Source of the DNA: Bdellovibrionales bacterium
GTDB taxonomy: Bacteria > Bdellovibrionota > Bdellovibrionia > Bdellovibrionales > UBA1609
Length of the DNA stretch: 64,000 nt
NCBI GenBank assembly: GCA_019637855.1
Contig: JAHBUX010000004.1
Span: 124,001-188,000 of the forward strand
Reading direction: 5' to 3'
Positions 49,006 to 58,614 of this stretch are shown here, piece by piece. The notes beneath the pieces are model-generated. The model was given only the letters and a program-made list of their open reading frames with translations. It made no database searches and was not told the DNA's origin. The position numbers and the translations under genes are program-made. How positions within the stretch are numbered: the first letter of the stretch is position 1; every line of letters begins with the position of its first letter.

Positions 49006-49980
49006 CTAACGAATGCCCGCGTTCAGCAGATCCTGAAAGTGTATAAGCCCGACCGGATGCTGCGGGTTCGCGCTCTTGCGGTCGATGGCAAACAAGCGAT
49101 CGATTTTAAACTGCTGCATAAGGAAAGCTGCCTTTTCAGCCAGTTCGTTGCAGTCGATGGTCTTAGGATTGCGCGACATCACGTCCTGCGCCTTTTCGTT
49201 CAAAGGATTTGAGCTCTTCTCCAAACGGCGACGTATATCGCCATCGGTGATCACACCGATCAGATTGTTTTGACCGTCCACCACACCAGCCACACCACGC
49301 ACCGAACGCGAAGTCATCAGTGTGATCACGGTTTTCATATCTTGCTCTAAAGGAACGATCGGACAAGCGTCACCGGTGTGCATGACGTCCTTTACCTGTA
49401 AGGTCAGTTTGCGACCAAGGCTGCCTCCGGGGTGAACTTCGGCGAAATCCTCTTTACGAAAACCGCGGCGCTTTAAAACGGCCATAGCCAACGCATCGGC
49501 CAAGGCCAGACTTGCGGTTGAACTTGAGGTCGGCGCCAAACCAAGAGGGCATGCTTCTTCACGCACAGAAATATCCAAAACCGACTGTGCGTGTTTGGCC
49601 AAAGACGATTCCCCACGCGCGGTAAAGGCAATCAACGGCACGTCTTTGCGGGCCACATAGTTCAACAAGTGCCCGAGCTCCGCCGACTCGCCTCCGTAAC
49701 TAAAGGCCACCACAATATCGCCCTTGGTGATCACGCCCATATCGCCGTGAGAACTCTCGGCAGGATGCAGGTAAAGCGCCGGCGTCCCCGTCGAGCTAAA
49801 AGTCGACGCCAGCTTGCGCGCAATCTGACCCGACTTACCGATACCGGTGACAATCACCTTACCGGTGCACGCGTGCACCATATGAACAGCCTTCTCAAAA
49901 GAGCCATTCAACTTCTCGGCGATATCTAGAATACTTTGGGCTTCAATCTTTAAGACCCGGCGGCCTTCTTCAATATCCAA
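49006..49980 (-). CDS. kdsD: D-arabinose 5-phosphate isomerase
   Basis: A 324-residue isomerase that converts ribulose 5-phosphate to arabinose 5-phosphate, the first committed step toward KDO of lipopolysaccharide. The SIS domain (about 35-170) shows VTGIGKSGQIARKLASTFSS and the active-site HPAESSHGDMG. Two CBS domains (about 200-320) follow, the second beginning near DVMSRNPKTIDC. It follows pyrG by one base and lies with kdsB in the same operon. Confidence 0.95.
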   Translation of the reverse strand: MDIEEGRRVLKIEAQSILDIAEKLNGSFEKAVHMVHACTGKVIVTGIGKSGQIARKLASTFSSTGTPALYLHPAESSHGDMGVITKGDIVVAFSYGGESAELGHLLNYVARKDVPLIAFTARGESSLAKHAQSVLDISVREEACPLGLAPTSSSTASLALADALAMAVLKRRGFRKEDFAEVHPGGSLGRKLTLQVKDVMHTGDACPIVPLEQDMKTVITLMTSRSVRGVAGVVDGQNNLIGVITDGDIRRRLEKSSNPLNEKAQDVMSRNPKTIDCNELAEKAAFLMQQFKIDRLFAIDRKSANPQHPVGLIHFQDLLNAGIR

Positions 49981-49981
49981 A

Positions 49982-51718
49982 TTACACCTTCATCATAGAA
50001 GCTTGAGCGCGGCCCAGTTTGCGCCGAGCCGATGTCTTCGCCGACTGCGTTTTGTCGCCGGCTTTGCGCTTATGATCTAAGCTGGCCGACACGAACTTGC
50101 GGAACAGCGGATGCGGCGCCAGCGGCTTGGACTTGAATTCCGGATGGAACTGCACGCCCACAAACCACGGGTGCTCGGTGATCTCGATAATTTCAACCAG
50201 ATCACGCTCTTCACAAATACCCGACATGGTCAGGCCTTTTTTCTCGAACAACGCCTTGTATTTGTTGTTGAACTCATAGCGGTGACGATGACGTTCTTGA
50301 ATCAAAGTTTGCTCGTAGGCTTCATAGGTGCGCGTGTTCTTGGCGATCTTGCACGGATAAGCACCCAACCGCATGGTGCCACCCATATCGCGCAGATTTT
50401 TTTGATCTTCCATCAGATCTATGACCGCATTGCGTGTGGTCTTCTTGCTTCCCACGAATTCGCGTGAAGTCGCATCTTTGATTCCGCACACGTTGCGCGC
50501 GAATTCAACGGCCGCCATCTGCATACCAAAACAAATACCAAAGAACGGCTTCAGGTTTTCACGGGCATAGCGAATAGCCGAGATCTTACCCTCGGAGCCT
50601 CGTTCGCCAAAGCCGCCAGGAACCAAAATGCCGTCAACGTTCTTTAGGGCTTCGGCCACATTGCGATCGCTTAGAGTTTCCGAATCGATGTAGACGATGC
50701 TGACCTTAGCATTGTTAGCGATCCCGCCATGCACCAAAGCTTCATGCAAGGACTTGTAGCTCTCTTTGAGATCGACATATTTGCCTACGATCCCAATCGA
50801 AATCGCGCGCTCGGGCGTGTGCAAGGTTTCGACCATCTTGCGCCAACCATTCATGTTCGGCTTGTCTGCATCTAGATGCAGACGCTGAACAACTTTCTCG
50901 TCCAAGTTTTCTTCCAGCAAGACAAGGGGCACTTCGTAAATCGATTTCGAATCGGTGGCAGCGATCACATTCTCAGGGCGCACACTGCAGAACAGACCGA
51001 TTTTACTTTTCAAATCGTTGTTGATCTCACGTTCGCTACGGCACACCAAAAAATCAGGTTGAATTCCCACCTGCATCAGTTCTTTCACCGAGTGCTGCGT
51101 GGGCTTGGACTTCAATTCACCGGCGGCGGCGATATAGGGCACATACGTGACATGTACAAAAATAGAATTCTCGACGCCAACATCGACACGCATCTGCCGA
51201 ATAGCTTCGATAAACGGCAGTCCTTCGATATCGCCGATGGTGCCACCAATCTCAACGATACACACTTCCGAGCCTTGAGCCGCTTCATAAATACGCGACT
51301 TGATCTCATCGGTGATATGCGGAATCACTTGCACAGTTCCACCGAGGTAATCGCCACGACGCTCTTTGCTGATCACACTCTCATACACCTGGCCGGCCGT
51401 AACCGAATTGGCGCGCCGTAAAACAACATTGGTGAAACGCTCATAGTGACCCAAGTCCAAATCGGTTTCAGCGCCATCGTCGGTGACATACACCTCACCG
51501 TGTTGCAACGGCGACATGGTGCCCGGATCCACATTGATATAGGGATCGCACTTCATCAACGTCACTTTCAACCCACGGGCTTCGAGCAAAGTGCCGAGCG
51601 AGGCCGCCGTCAAACCCTTGCCGATCGAACTCACCACGCCACCGGTCACGAAGATGTACTTCTGGCTCATGGCTTCAGAGGTCGAACGTATGGCGGATTT
51701 TTTGACGGTCTTCTTCAT
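49982..51718 (-). CDS. pyrG: CTP synthase
   Basis: A 578-residue enzyme that aminates UTP to CTP using glutamine. The synthetase domain begins [20 protein letters not shown]. The glutaminase domain carries Cys in [11 protein letters not shown] and the HPEF motif. There is an N-terminal extension of about 16 residues before the normal start (an internal ATG at MSQKYIF also fits) and a Lys/Arg/Ala-rich tail of about 25 residues. It overlaps kdsB by four bases; CTP is the co-substrate of KdsB. Confidence 0.96.
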   Translation of the reverse strand: MKKTVKKSAIRSTSEAMSQKYIFVTGGVVSSIGKGLTAASLGTLLEARGLKVTLMKCDPYINVDPGTMSPLQHGEVYVTDDGAETDLDLGHYERFTNVVLRRANSVTAGQVYESVISKERRGDYLGGTVQVIPHITDEIKSRIYEAAQGSEVCIVEIGGTIGDIEGLPFIEAIRQMRVDVGVENSIFVHVTYVPYIAAAGELKSKPTQHSVKELMQVGIQPDFLVCRSEREINNDLKSKIGLFCSVRPENVIAATDSKSIYEVPLVLLEENLDEKVVQRLHLDADKPNMNGWRKMVETLHTPERAISIGIVGKYVDLKESYKSLHEALVHGGIANNAKVSIVYIDSETLSDRNVAEALKNVDGILVPGGFGERGSEGKISAIRYARENLKPFFGICFGMQMAAVEFARNVCGIKDATSREFVGSKKTTRNAVIDLMEDQKNLRDMGGTMRLGAYPCKIAKNTRTYEAYEQTLIQERHRHRYEFNNKYKALFEKKGLTMSGICEERDLVEIIEITEHPWFVGVQFHPEFKSKPLAPHPLFRKFVSASLDHKRKAGDKTQSAKTSARRKLGRAQASMMKV

Positions 51719-52458
51719 TTCCGATTCCTCAAAAGAGCTTCCACTCGGGCCACGTCCTCAGGCGTATCCACGCCGACAGACTCATGGTCCACGGTGACCA
51801 CTCGGATGCGCGCGCCCAAATACAGGGCCCGCAATTGTTCCAGTCCTTCCGCCGATTCTAGTAAAGTTGGAGATTGAGCGCAAAACTCGGCGAGAAAAGA
51901 TTTGCGGAACGCATAAAGTCCAATGTGCTTAAGACATACTGCTTCCCGCTCCGGTGCGTCAACGCGGGAGTAGGGAATAGGCAGCCGTGAGAAATAAATG
52001 GCTTCCCCCCTACAATTCAGAACGATTTTCGCAGTGTTAGGGCTATGTAAATCGCCCTCTTTTAAGGCCCGCCCGAGGGTGGCCATCGGGAGCGTCGGGT
52101 CCGCCAAGAGTGGTTCGACCAGCTGATCTAGTAACCGACCGGAAATCAAGGGCTCGTCGCCCTGTATATTGACCACCACTTCCACATTTTCGCCGCGCAG
52201 GGCCTGATACACGCGGTCACTGCCGGTCGGCAAATCGGAGGAAGTCATTACGGTTTTAACGCCTAAACCCTCAGCCAAAGCTTGAATCTCAGGATGGTCC
52301 GTCGCCACCCAGATCTCTGATAGACGCTGGCTCGAACGCGAACCTTCAATCACCCATTGCAAAAGAGGCTTACCGGCCAAGAGCTTAAGCGGTTTGCCCG
52401 GGAAACGAGTCGAAGCATAGCGAGCGGGAATCACACCTACGGCTTTCACTTTATCCAC
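51715..52458 (-). CDS. kdsB: CMP-KDO synthetase
   Basis: A 247-residue cytidylyltransferase that activates KDO with CTP. The N-terminal [16 protein letters not shown] nucleotide-binding motif and [11 protein letters not shown] metal site are characteristic. It overlaps the engB stop by 13 bases and pyrG by four, giving a coupled KDO-activation set. Confidence 0.95.
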   Translation of the reverse strand: MDKVKAVGVIPARYASTRFPGKPLKLLAGKPLLQWVIEGSRSSQRLSEIWVATDHPEIQALAEGLGVKTVMTSSDLPTGSDRVYQALRGENVEVVVNIQGDEPLISGRLLDQLVEPLLADPTLPMATLGRALKEGDLHSPNTAKIVLNCRGEAIYFSRLPIPYSRVDAPEREAVCLKHIGLYAFRKSFLAEFCAQSPTLLESAEGLEQLRALYLGARIRVVTVDHESVGVDTPEDVARVEALLRNRK

Positions 52459-53009
52459 TCCTTGAACAGCAGAGTTTTGACTTCATCGAAACCGGTCTTC
52501 TTCGCCGATGAGAGTGCATACACCGGAACACCGAGCTTTTTCTGAATGGCGTTTTTCTTGTTGAGCATCTGGGAACGCGACAGCTTGTCCGTTTTATTTA
52601 GGATCAGCGCCCATTTGATGTCGTTGTGGGCGAACCACTCAGCCAACATCTCCTCTTCCTCATCCCAATCGCGGCGAATATCCATGATCAGCAGCACACC
52701 CTTTAGGGTCTTGCGCTCTTTCAAGTAGGTTTCAATCATGGTGCGCCAGAATTCGACCTCGCGGCGGTTACCGGTGGCGAAGCCATAGCCAGGCATATCG
52801 ACCATGTAAAGTTTGTCGTCGAGATCGAAGAAGTTTAAGAGACGGGTCTTGCCCGGCGTCTGACTGACCTTCGCAATCTTCTGCTTCACTAGCGCGTTGA
52901 TAAAGGAGGATTTGCCCGCATTCGAGCGCCCCACCACAGCCACTTCGGGTTGGTAGGGAAACGGATACTCCTCCGGCTTAACGCCGCTTTTCAGAAATTT
53001 GACCTTCAT
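52446..53009 (-). CDS. engB: Ribosome biogenesis GTPase EngB (YihA/YsxC)
   Basis: A 187-residue GTPase needed for 50S assembly and cell division. G1 VGRSNAGKSSFIN, G3 MVDMPGYGFA, G4 LNKTDKLS and the late LSSAKK (G5) are present. Length is typical. It is the first gene of the engB-kdsB-pyrG-kdsD run. Confidence 0.95.
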   Translation of the reverse strand: MKVKFLKSGVKPEEYPFPYQPEVAVVGRSNAGKSSFINALVKQKIAKVSQTPGKTRLLNFFDLDDKLYMVDMPGYGFATGNRREVEFWRTMIETYLKERKTLKGVLLIMDIRRDWDEEEEMLAEWFAHNDIKWALILNKTDKLSRSQMLNKKNAIQKKLGVPVYALSSAKKTGFDEVKTLLFKEWIK

Positions 53010-53103
53010 GGAGGGCCATCATAGTCGTTCCGGCCGACGAAGCCAATTTCCGAAAATCCGGACGGACAAATCCTCTCAGCTGCGAATAGCCGGGGTTTCA
53101 GCG

Positions 53104-53119
53104 AGGCACGGAACTTGTT
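53104..53119 (+). promoter_or_regulatory. Candidate sigma-54 (-24/-12) promoter
   Basis: AGGCACG, four bases, TTGTT resembles the RpoN consensus TGGCACG-N4-TTGCW, with GG and TG elements at the correct spacing but T to A at the first base and C to T in the -12 GC. It lies 31 bases upstream of the start codon of a sigma-54 activator, which suggests autoregulation. The altered -12 base lowers certainty. Confidence 0.4.
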
Positions 53120-53149
53120 CTAGTGCCTTCCCCAGGAGGATCCACTCAT

Positions 53150-54430
53150 ATGATCACACGCGCCTTGTCCACACCGCAGACCACCATTGGCTATTTGAAC
53201 TGGAAAGACTCGGGCCGCACCGAGCAGCTGGAGGTCGGCGAATTCGTCACGCTGGGCCGCGACTCAGTCAACCAAGTGGTTTTGGACGACGAGTGGACCT
53301 CTGGCCGTCACGCCCGCATCGAACGTAAGAACGATGGCTTCTTGATCCGTGATATGCGCAGCCGCAACGGCACCTACGTCAACGGCACCCGTGTGGTGGA
53401 GGCCGTGTTGAACGATGGAGATCGCATCCGCATCGGCCAAACCGAGATCGGCTTTGCCGCACAAAAAGTTGAAAACCCTGACCCCTTCGCACTCAGCAGT
53501 CGTAACCCGTGCTGGAATTTACAGCTGCAACGCCTTCCCAATATCGCCCTCTCGCAATTCCCCGTTCTGCTGACTGGCCCGTCGGGTTCGGGCAAAGACG
53601 TCTTGGCCCAGGTGCTGCACCAGCGCTCGGCCCGCCGCAACGGCCCGTTTGTGAGCGTGAACTGTAGCGCTTTGACGGAGTCCTTGGTCGAGAGCGAGCT
53701 ATTTGGACATGTGCGCGGGAGCTTCACCGGCGCGACTTCCGATCGTAAAGGCGCCTTCGAAGCCGCTCGCGGCGGCACCTTGTTTCTGGATGAGGTCGGC
53801 GATCTACCATTGGTGCTGCAACCCAAACTGCTACGAGCTTTGGAGAACAGCGAGATTCAAGCGGTCGGAGCCGATCGCCCCATTCAAACGGATGTGCGCA
53901 TCATCGCGGCCACTCACAAAGACCTTAAGCGCAAGGTGTTTGATGAGAGTTTCCGGGCGGACTTGTACTTCCGCTTGCACGTGGTGCAAATCCAAACTCC
54001 GGCTCTGTCCGAGCGCATGGAGGATTTTGAGGATCTGATTTACATGTTCGCACGCCAAATGCGCGTGCGCTTCTCTGTGGGGGCCATTGAACGGTTAAAA
54101 CGACACAGTTTTCCCGGCAATATTCGCGAACTACGCAATATCGTGGCACGCGCCAAAGCCTACTGCGGCTCTGAAGAAGTCAATGCGATCGATGTGGTGC
54201 GCTTTATCGACGTTATGCCGGAGACCAGCGATACGCCGGTGGTTTCAAGCTATCGTCCCAGTCGCTCGGTGATCAAAGAGATCGAAGTCGAGATGATCAA
54301 ATCTCGCTTGGTCGCCAATCGCGGAAATCAGCGCAAGACCGCAGCCGAACTGGGTATCCCCAAGAGCACGTTGCATGATCGGATTCGCACCTACGGCATC
54401 AACTTGGAAGAGCTGTTGAAGCACCTTTAG
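53150..54430 (+). CDS. Sigma-54-dependent transcriptional activator with FHA sensor domain
   Basis: 426 residues from the ATG at 53150, behind AGGAGG; a longer GTG-started frame is rejected. An N-terminal FHA domain (about 30-100: LGRDSVNQVVL, then RSRNGTYVNGTRV) replaces the usual receiver, pointing to control by Ser/Thr phosphorylation. The AAA+ domain has Walker A GPSGSGKD (143-150), Walker B GGTLFLDEVGDL (208-219) and a loop 1 motif GSFTGA (190-195) instead of GAFTGA. A Fis-type helix-turn-helix ends it (GNQRKTAAELGIPKSTLHDR). FHA-type activators are known from myxobacteria. Target genes are unknown. Confidence 0.92.
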   Translation: MITRALSTPQTTIGYLNWKDSGRTEQLEVGEFVTLGRDSVNQVVLDDEWTSGRHARIERKNDGFLIRDMRSRNGTYVNGTRVVEAVLNDGDRIRIGQTEIGFAAQKVENPDPFALSSRNPCWNLQLQRLPNIALSQFPVLLTGPSGSGKDVLAQVLHQRSARRNGPFVSVNCSALTESLVESELFGHVRGSFTGATSDRKGAFEAARGGTLFLDEVGDLPLVLQPKLLRALENSEIQAVGADRPIQTDVRIIAATHKDLKRKVFDESFRADLYFRLHVVQIQTPALSERMEDFEDLIYMFARQMRVRFSVGAIERLKRHSFPGNIRELRNIVARAKAYCGSEEVNAIDVVRFIDVMPETSDTPVVSSYRPSRSVIKEIEVEMIKSRLVANRGNQRKTAAELGIPKSTLHDRIRTYGINLEELLKHL

Positions 54431-55311
54431 TGACAGAAGGTCTTTTTGACTAGGCCGTTGTTTAGCTCGGGCGCCACGCGCACGGAGAGCACGGCCAGCT
54501 TTCCCGCACAAGTGGTGCTCGTGCGATCCCGAATCACCAATGAGAAACGCTGTCCGTCTTCACTTAAAAGCAGCGCCGGCACTCCACTTTCGCTTAATTT
54601 CCGCGTCAATGTGGGAACGATCTCGTCCAGAGTTCCTTGAAACAAATGACGACGCAATTCGCCTTGGAGGCTGAACACCTCTTTGTCATCCACCGGCAGC
54701 CAATGTTTCACGCCCTCAGGCAGAGTTTTAGCAGCGACTTTTTCGTATTTAAAAGAGCCCGTGGGGGATTTTGTGACGGCGTCAGGTTTGACTTGCAGTT
54801 GGGCAAACTGCGAGAACACGAAGCCGCGTTCGGGGACTATGCGGTGGCAAGCGGCGCAAGCTTGGGCTGCGGCTTTGGGCTCGCCGGGAAAGGTCTTTCC
54901 TTGCTGATCGAAGAGGACATAACCCCATCCGTCCGTGTCCTTGAAGCGCTTACGATCGCGCACCATAAATTGAAAGCGCTTCGCTCCCGACGGCACTGCC
55001 GAAGAAGCAAAGGCCGGATCGGGCTCTGTTTTACGGCCGACTTTGCCAAAGACAGCGCCATCCGGATAGTCCTTACTGCCTTTTTTAAGCGCCTCTGCAG
55101 CGACTTTGTTGGCATAGGTAAAACGCATCTCGGCGGTGTCTTGGCGATAGCGGACAGTGATGAACTCCCACTGTTCAGGAAAGCCTTTGAAATCCTCAAG
55201 ACGATAGCCGTTGTTCTCTTTCAAACCTTCATATTGCGCCAGCACGGGCGACCCAAGAGAGCCAAGCAAAAGCAGTACGATCGTGAGATATCGGTGATTT
55301 GTTCCGCTCAT
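54427..55311 (-). CDS. Cytochrome P460-like c-type haem protein
   Basis: 294 residues from ATG 55311; GAGGGG lies five bases before it. Signal peptide 1-25. The chain has YPDGAVFGKVG (83-92) and a CAACH haem site (152-156) followed by RGFVFSQ, the typical P460 arrangement in which the haem is attached near the C-terminus of the domain. About 120 further residues (about 175-294) are not P460 and look like a separate beta domain. P460 proteins oxidise small nitrogen compounds, but many relatives have unknown roles. The start shares one base with the stop of the arylsulfotransferase-like gene, so both are translationally coupled. Confidence 0.8.
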   Translation of the reverse strand: MSGTNHRYLTIVLLLLGSLGSPVLAQYEGLKENNGYRLEDFKGFPEQWEFITVRYRQDTAEMRFTYANKVAAEALKKGSKDYPDGAVFGKVGRKTEPDPAFASSAVPSGAKRFQFMVRDRKRFKDTDGWGYVLFDQQGKTFPGEPKAAAQACAACHRIVPERGFVFSQFAQLQVKPDAVTKSPTGSFKYEKVAAKTLPEGVKHWLPVDDKEVFSLQGELRRHLFQGTLDEIVPTLTRKLSESGVPALLLSEDGQRFSLVIRDRTSTTCAGKLAVLSVRVAPELNNGLVKKTFCH

Positions 55312-56921
55312 CAATACCCCTCATTGCTGAACTCTGGCCCCTCGCCGGCACGGCTCAGAGCAAGAGGCGCCGGCTTCCCCGTGGCCGAAGGGGCAAGGTA
55401 GATCTCGTCCGCGATCGCGGATTGAGGGCGGGAAGAAACCGCGCGCTGCTCGCCCTTGGCCTGCAGACCGAGATAGGCCAGAATGGATTTGCTTTGCGGA
55501 TCGATCTCGTAGAAACGCACCGGAGTGTCATCGGCGCCGGATTGGTAGGCAAAGATTTTCCCGTTCGGAAGCAGAGTTACGCTGCCACGATATTCGGATG
55601 CGGGCAGAGGCAATGGGAACGAGGTCTCCACATGAGCGGTGTCGCCCTCGAGTTTGAGAATCTTGACCGCGTTGGGGCGTTGGCCGCCGCCGTAACCCTG
55701 GAAACGAGTTTGGTTGTCGAAAAGCAAAAGACGACCATCGGGCAAAAGCTGAGCGTCGTGCTGCATGCCCAGATGATCGGCGACATCGCGGATGCGAAAG
55801 GTGTCGCGAGCTTCATTGCCCACGGTCCAGCGCAACCGGCCGTCTTCACCAATCAGGCTGATGCGATTTAAATTGCGCTGCGAAATCAAATAGCCTTGCT
55901 CGCGATAGTGGCGTACCGAGTTTTCGTGACTCCAATCCGAATGGCATTCAAAACCCCAATTGGTTTTGAACATATCTCTGTTCAGCGCGCGCTTATATTG
56001 ACCTCGACGTTCAACATTGGCGAAGCGATCGCGATAGTAGCCCAAGCTGAGATTGGGAAAATCTTTGAACGAAAAACTCTGCCATGTGGACCAAAGCCTC
56101 TCTGTCTTGGCGGTTGGAAGATGAATGCGCACTAGACTCGAGCCCGCGTAGGTGCGGCGAGGAAGAATCAGGCGATTCCACCAACCCATGACTCCCTGAA
56201 ACGGCGCTAAGAACTCTTGCGTGTAACCGAGCGCACGGCACTCAAAAGCCAAACTGAGAACACTCTCGCTGTGACTGTCATAGGTGAAGAAGTGATGCAA
56301 ATTCAAATCGGGCGTGCGCAACTCACGTTGTAGCTGACCGGTGCGCGCGTCAACAATGCGGATCTGACTGGTGCTCCCCTGGCCGACCAGCATATAGGTT
56401 TGCGGCGATATTTTTTCGACCAAGGCACTCAACAAAATATGGCCATTCCGTTCGGCAGGCGCGGCCCATACGATTTCACCTTGGCGGTTGATCACAACGG
56501 GCAGAGCGACCACATCACCTTGAGGAATCCAGCTGGTTAAAAGAAACGGAGCGGACAACTGTCCACGCACTTCCGGCTTGAAGTCACCGAAGTGTTGAGC
56601 AAACGGAGACACGTAGGTTTTGCTACCAAGGCGAAACTGCTTTCCGTTTTTCAAACGCAGCTGATAGTCGACCGGGTATCTGTAACTGGGAGGAAACACT
56701 TCGCTACGTACACGGCGCCCTTCGATATTTACCTTGGGCAACGCGAAGTGGCCGATCTCTTTGTTGCCGAAAACAATCGTGTCCACATCAGCAGCGTGCA
56801 CATGTGCGGGAAGCGTCCATGTTTCCGTGCGCAAAGCGCTTTGCGGCCAGGAGGCCGCGGCCTGCAAGCCGTGCACCGGCGACGCAAAAAAGCAAGCGAA
56901 CAGCGCGATCCACATAGACAT
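55311..56921 (-). CDS. Arylsulfotransferase-like (AssT/ASST) periplasmic enzyme
   Basis: A 536-residue protein with a signal peptide (1-18) and a beta-propeller-like chain. The AssT signatures are present: SDWSHENSVRHY (His332), SQRNLNR (Arg349) and GMQHDAQLLPDGRLLLFDNQ (His388). These correspond to the catalytic His/Arg set of bacterial aryl-sulfate sulfotransferases, which move sulfate between phenolic compounds without PAPS. The usual DsbL/DsbI partners are not nearby. A C-terminal Pro/Ala-rich tail is present. It is coupled to the P460-like gene. Confidence 0.8.
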   Translation of the reverse strand: MSMWIALFACFFASPVHGLQAAASWPQSALRTETWTLPAHVHAADVDTIVFGNKEIGHFALPKVNIEGRRVRSEVFPPSYRYPVDYQLRLKNGKQFRLGSKTYVSPFAQHFGDFKPEVRGQLSAPFLLTSWIPQGDVVALPVVINRQGEIVWAAPAERNGHILLSALVEKISPQTYMLVGQGSTSQIRIVDARTGQLQRELRTPDLNLHHFFTYDSHSESVLSLAFECRALGYTQEFLAPFQGVMGWWNRLILPRRTYAGSSLVRIHLPTAKTERLWSTWQSFSFKDFPNLSLGYYRDRFANVERRGQYKRALNRDMFKTNWGFECHSDWSHENSVRHYREQGYLISQRNLNRISLIGEDGRLRWTVGNEARDTFRIRDVADHLGMQHDAQLLPDGRLLLFDNQTRFQGYGGGQRPNAVKILKLEGDTAHVETSFPLPLPASEYRGSVTLLPNGKIFAYQSGADDTPVRFYEIDPQSKSILAYLGLQAKGEQRAVSSRPQSAIADEIYLAPSATGKPAPLALSRAGEGPEFSNEGY

Positions 56922-56926
56922 ACAGG

Positions 56927-57859
56927 CTAGGGCTTGAGAATAAAGGTTTTGTAGTTAACGTCTTTCACCCAACCCTGGGTGAGCTTCTGATTCAACTCAC
57001 GTTTTAAGCGCGACTTGAGTTTTTGTTTTCCTAACTCTGTCTCTAAATCGACAAAGGTTTCTTCTTCGAATACGCGCTGAAGCAAATCGAAAAACTCCAC
57101 TTCGCGATCGCGCACTTCAATCGCCGTGTCTTTGGAGTCCAACAGCACGATGATTTCAAATGCGCCCATGGGCAGTGGGTTCTCCGCCGTGCGCCTCAGG
57201 TTCACTTTCATCCTCTGAAACAAAAACTCATGACGCTCTTGCGGAAAGGCGGTGTAGAAACTCTCACCCTCTTGCTTTGGGTCATAACTTTCCACCCATT
57301 CGGCATTTTGGCCCAGATTGCGCAGGATGGGCTCCGTCAGTTTAGGCAACCAAATACCTTTGAAATTCGCGGCCAAGATCCACAAACTCACACCAGCCAT
57401 GGCGAAGAGTAAGAGCACAAGAATCTTTTGCGAGCGCTCGGCGTTTCTGAAGGCAACAAGCGGAACCGCCGACTTTTTAGCCAGCACTTTTGCCGTCGCA
57501 ATGGAGTAAAGCGCATACTCCTTCGGTTTGACTTTGAGCCAGACCAGCGCGCTTTTAGCGAAGTTAATGATGCCGTTCTTTAAACGCTGACGGAAGGCAA
57601 ATATCGAAAGCCGTACGCGCGTGCGCATGCGACGCCAACGGCTCTCTGTCGGCGATGCCTGCTCACCGCCTTCGAGCTCATCGTCGGTGATGGTGGCTTC
57701 GATCTCGATGCTTTTATCCACCTCGACCGCCCGCACTTCATCAAGCGACTTCGTGAACTCAGGGTCGGCCTGTTCTAGCAGACGATCGATATCCTCGAGC
57801 GGAACTTCCGCGCCTTTGGTCTGGCCGTCTGATGATGAGGGTGGCTGTGCGTTACTCAT
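56927..57859 (-). CDS. FliL-domain membrane protein outside a flagellar cluster
   Basis: A 310-residue protein with a long acidic cytoplasmic N-terminus (about 1-70), a basic helical region (72-140), one membrane helix (about 144-166) and a C-terminal FliL-like domain (about 215-310). That domain shows KDTAIEVRDREVEFFDLLQRV and the end VKDVNYKTFILKP, typical of FliL. Classical FliL is about 155 residues and surrounds the MotAB stator. No flagellar gene is adjacent, and the N-terminus is far longer than normal. It ends five bases before the arylsulfotransferase gene on the same strand. Confidence 0.72.
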   Translation of the reverse strand: MSNAQPPSSSDGQTKGAEVPLEDIDRLLEQADPEFTKSLDEVRAVEVDKSIEIEATITDDELEGGEQASPTESRWRRMRTRVRLSIFAFRQRLKNGIINFAKSALVWLKVKPKEYALYSIATAKVLAKKSAVPLVAFRNAERSQKILVLLLFAMAGVSLWILAANFKGIWLPKLTEPILRNLGQNAEWVESYDPKQEGESFYTAFPQERHEFLFQRMKVNLRRTAENPLPMGAFEIIVLLDSKDTAIEVRDREVEFFDLLQRVFEEETFVDLETELGKQKLKSRLKRELNQKLTQGWVKDVNYKTFILKP

Positions 57860-57931
57860 GGCTCAGACCATTATGGACTCAAACTTTCTCAAATTGAAAC
57901 CGAAAAGCGGGAAGTGTACAGGAGGTACCCC

Positions 57932-58567
57932 ATGCGATGGCTTGCTCTGATCCCGTTCCTCGGACTTTCGGCCTGCGCGATGCTTGAGCGCAGTGCTCGC
58001 AGCGGCTATTACGAAACCTATGAAGGCGATGGCGGCCGCGCCGCAGACATCTACGAAATGAAACGTCAGAACGTGCAAAGCGAAGCTCGTGAAGAACTCG
58101 GGATGCAAGGGCGCCCGCTGAACGACGGCGAAAGCGAGGCTGTGGAAACACGCGTGCGCCTAAAACGCATGGAAACCAAGCTGGCAAGTAAACGCGATAA
58201 GAAGCAGTACTACAACGTACGCGGAGCTTTGAAGAACGACCGCGAACGTCTGTACTTCCTCTCCTTGCCGACCTATGAAGCGCGCGAGCGCTGGGCGGCC
58301 AGCCGTGGTCTTGGTGCCCAAGATGAAGTGCGTAGCGAAGAGATGGCTAAAGTGATCGAGGGCAATGATATCGCACTTGGCATGAGTCAGAAAGGCGTGC
58401 TGGAAAGCTGGGGAGATCCCGACGCGATCGAAGCCGCCGGCAATCCCCTCTACGGCTATGAGCGCTGGAAATATAATCGTTATGTTTCAGGTAACGAAGG
58501 CTATCAAAAAGAAATGCGTATCGTGTATTTCGAAGGGGGCCGCGTGGTCGGCTGGGAGCGCCCCTAG
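57932..58567 (+). CDS. Hypothetical lipoprotein
   Basis: 211 residues from ATG 57932, five bases after AGGAGG. LGLSAC gives a lipobox (Cys15). The mature part is very charged, with a helical region (about 45-110) that ends RDKKQYYNVRGALKNDRERL. A small domain follows that resembles a BamE/SmpA-like fold: IALGMSQKGVLESWGDPDAI, then YERWKYNRY, with strands to the end (EMRIVYFEGGRVVGWE). The BamE-like end is a suggestion from the G-x-W-G-x-P pattern; the rest is not recognised. Confidence 0.78.
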   Translation: MRWLALIPFLGLSACAMLERSARSGYYETYEGDGGRAADIYEMKRQNVQSEAREELGMQGRPLNDGESEAVETRVRLKRMETKLASKRDKKQYYNVRGALKNDRERLYFLSLPTYEARERWAASRGLGAQDEVRSEEMAKVIEGNDIALGMSQKGVLESWGDPDAIEAAGNPLYGYERWKYNRYVSGNEGYQKEMRIVYFEGGRVVGWERP

Positions 58568-58614
58568 TAAATCTTGCCCTTGCGGAGGGGCCGTGTGCGG
58601 AGTACGGCTCCTCT

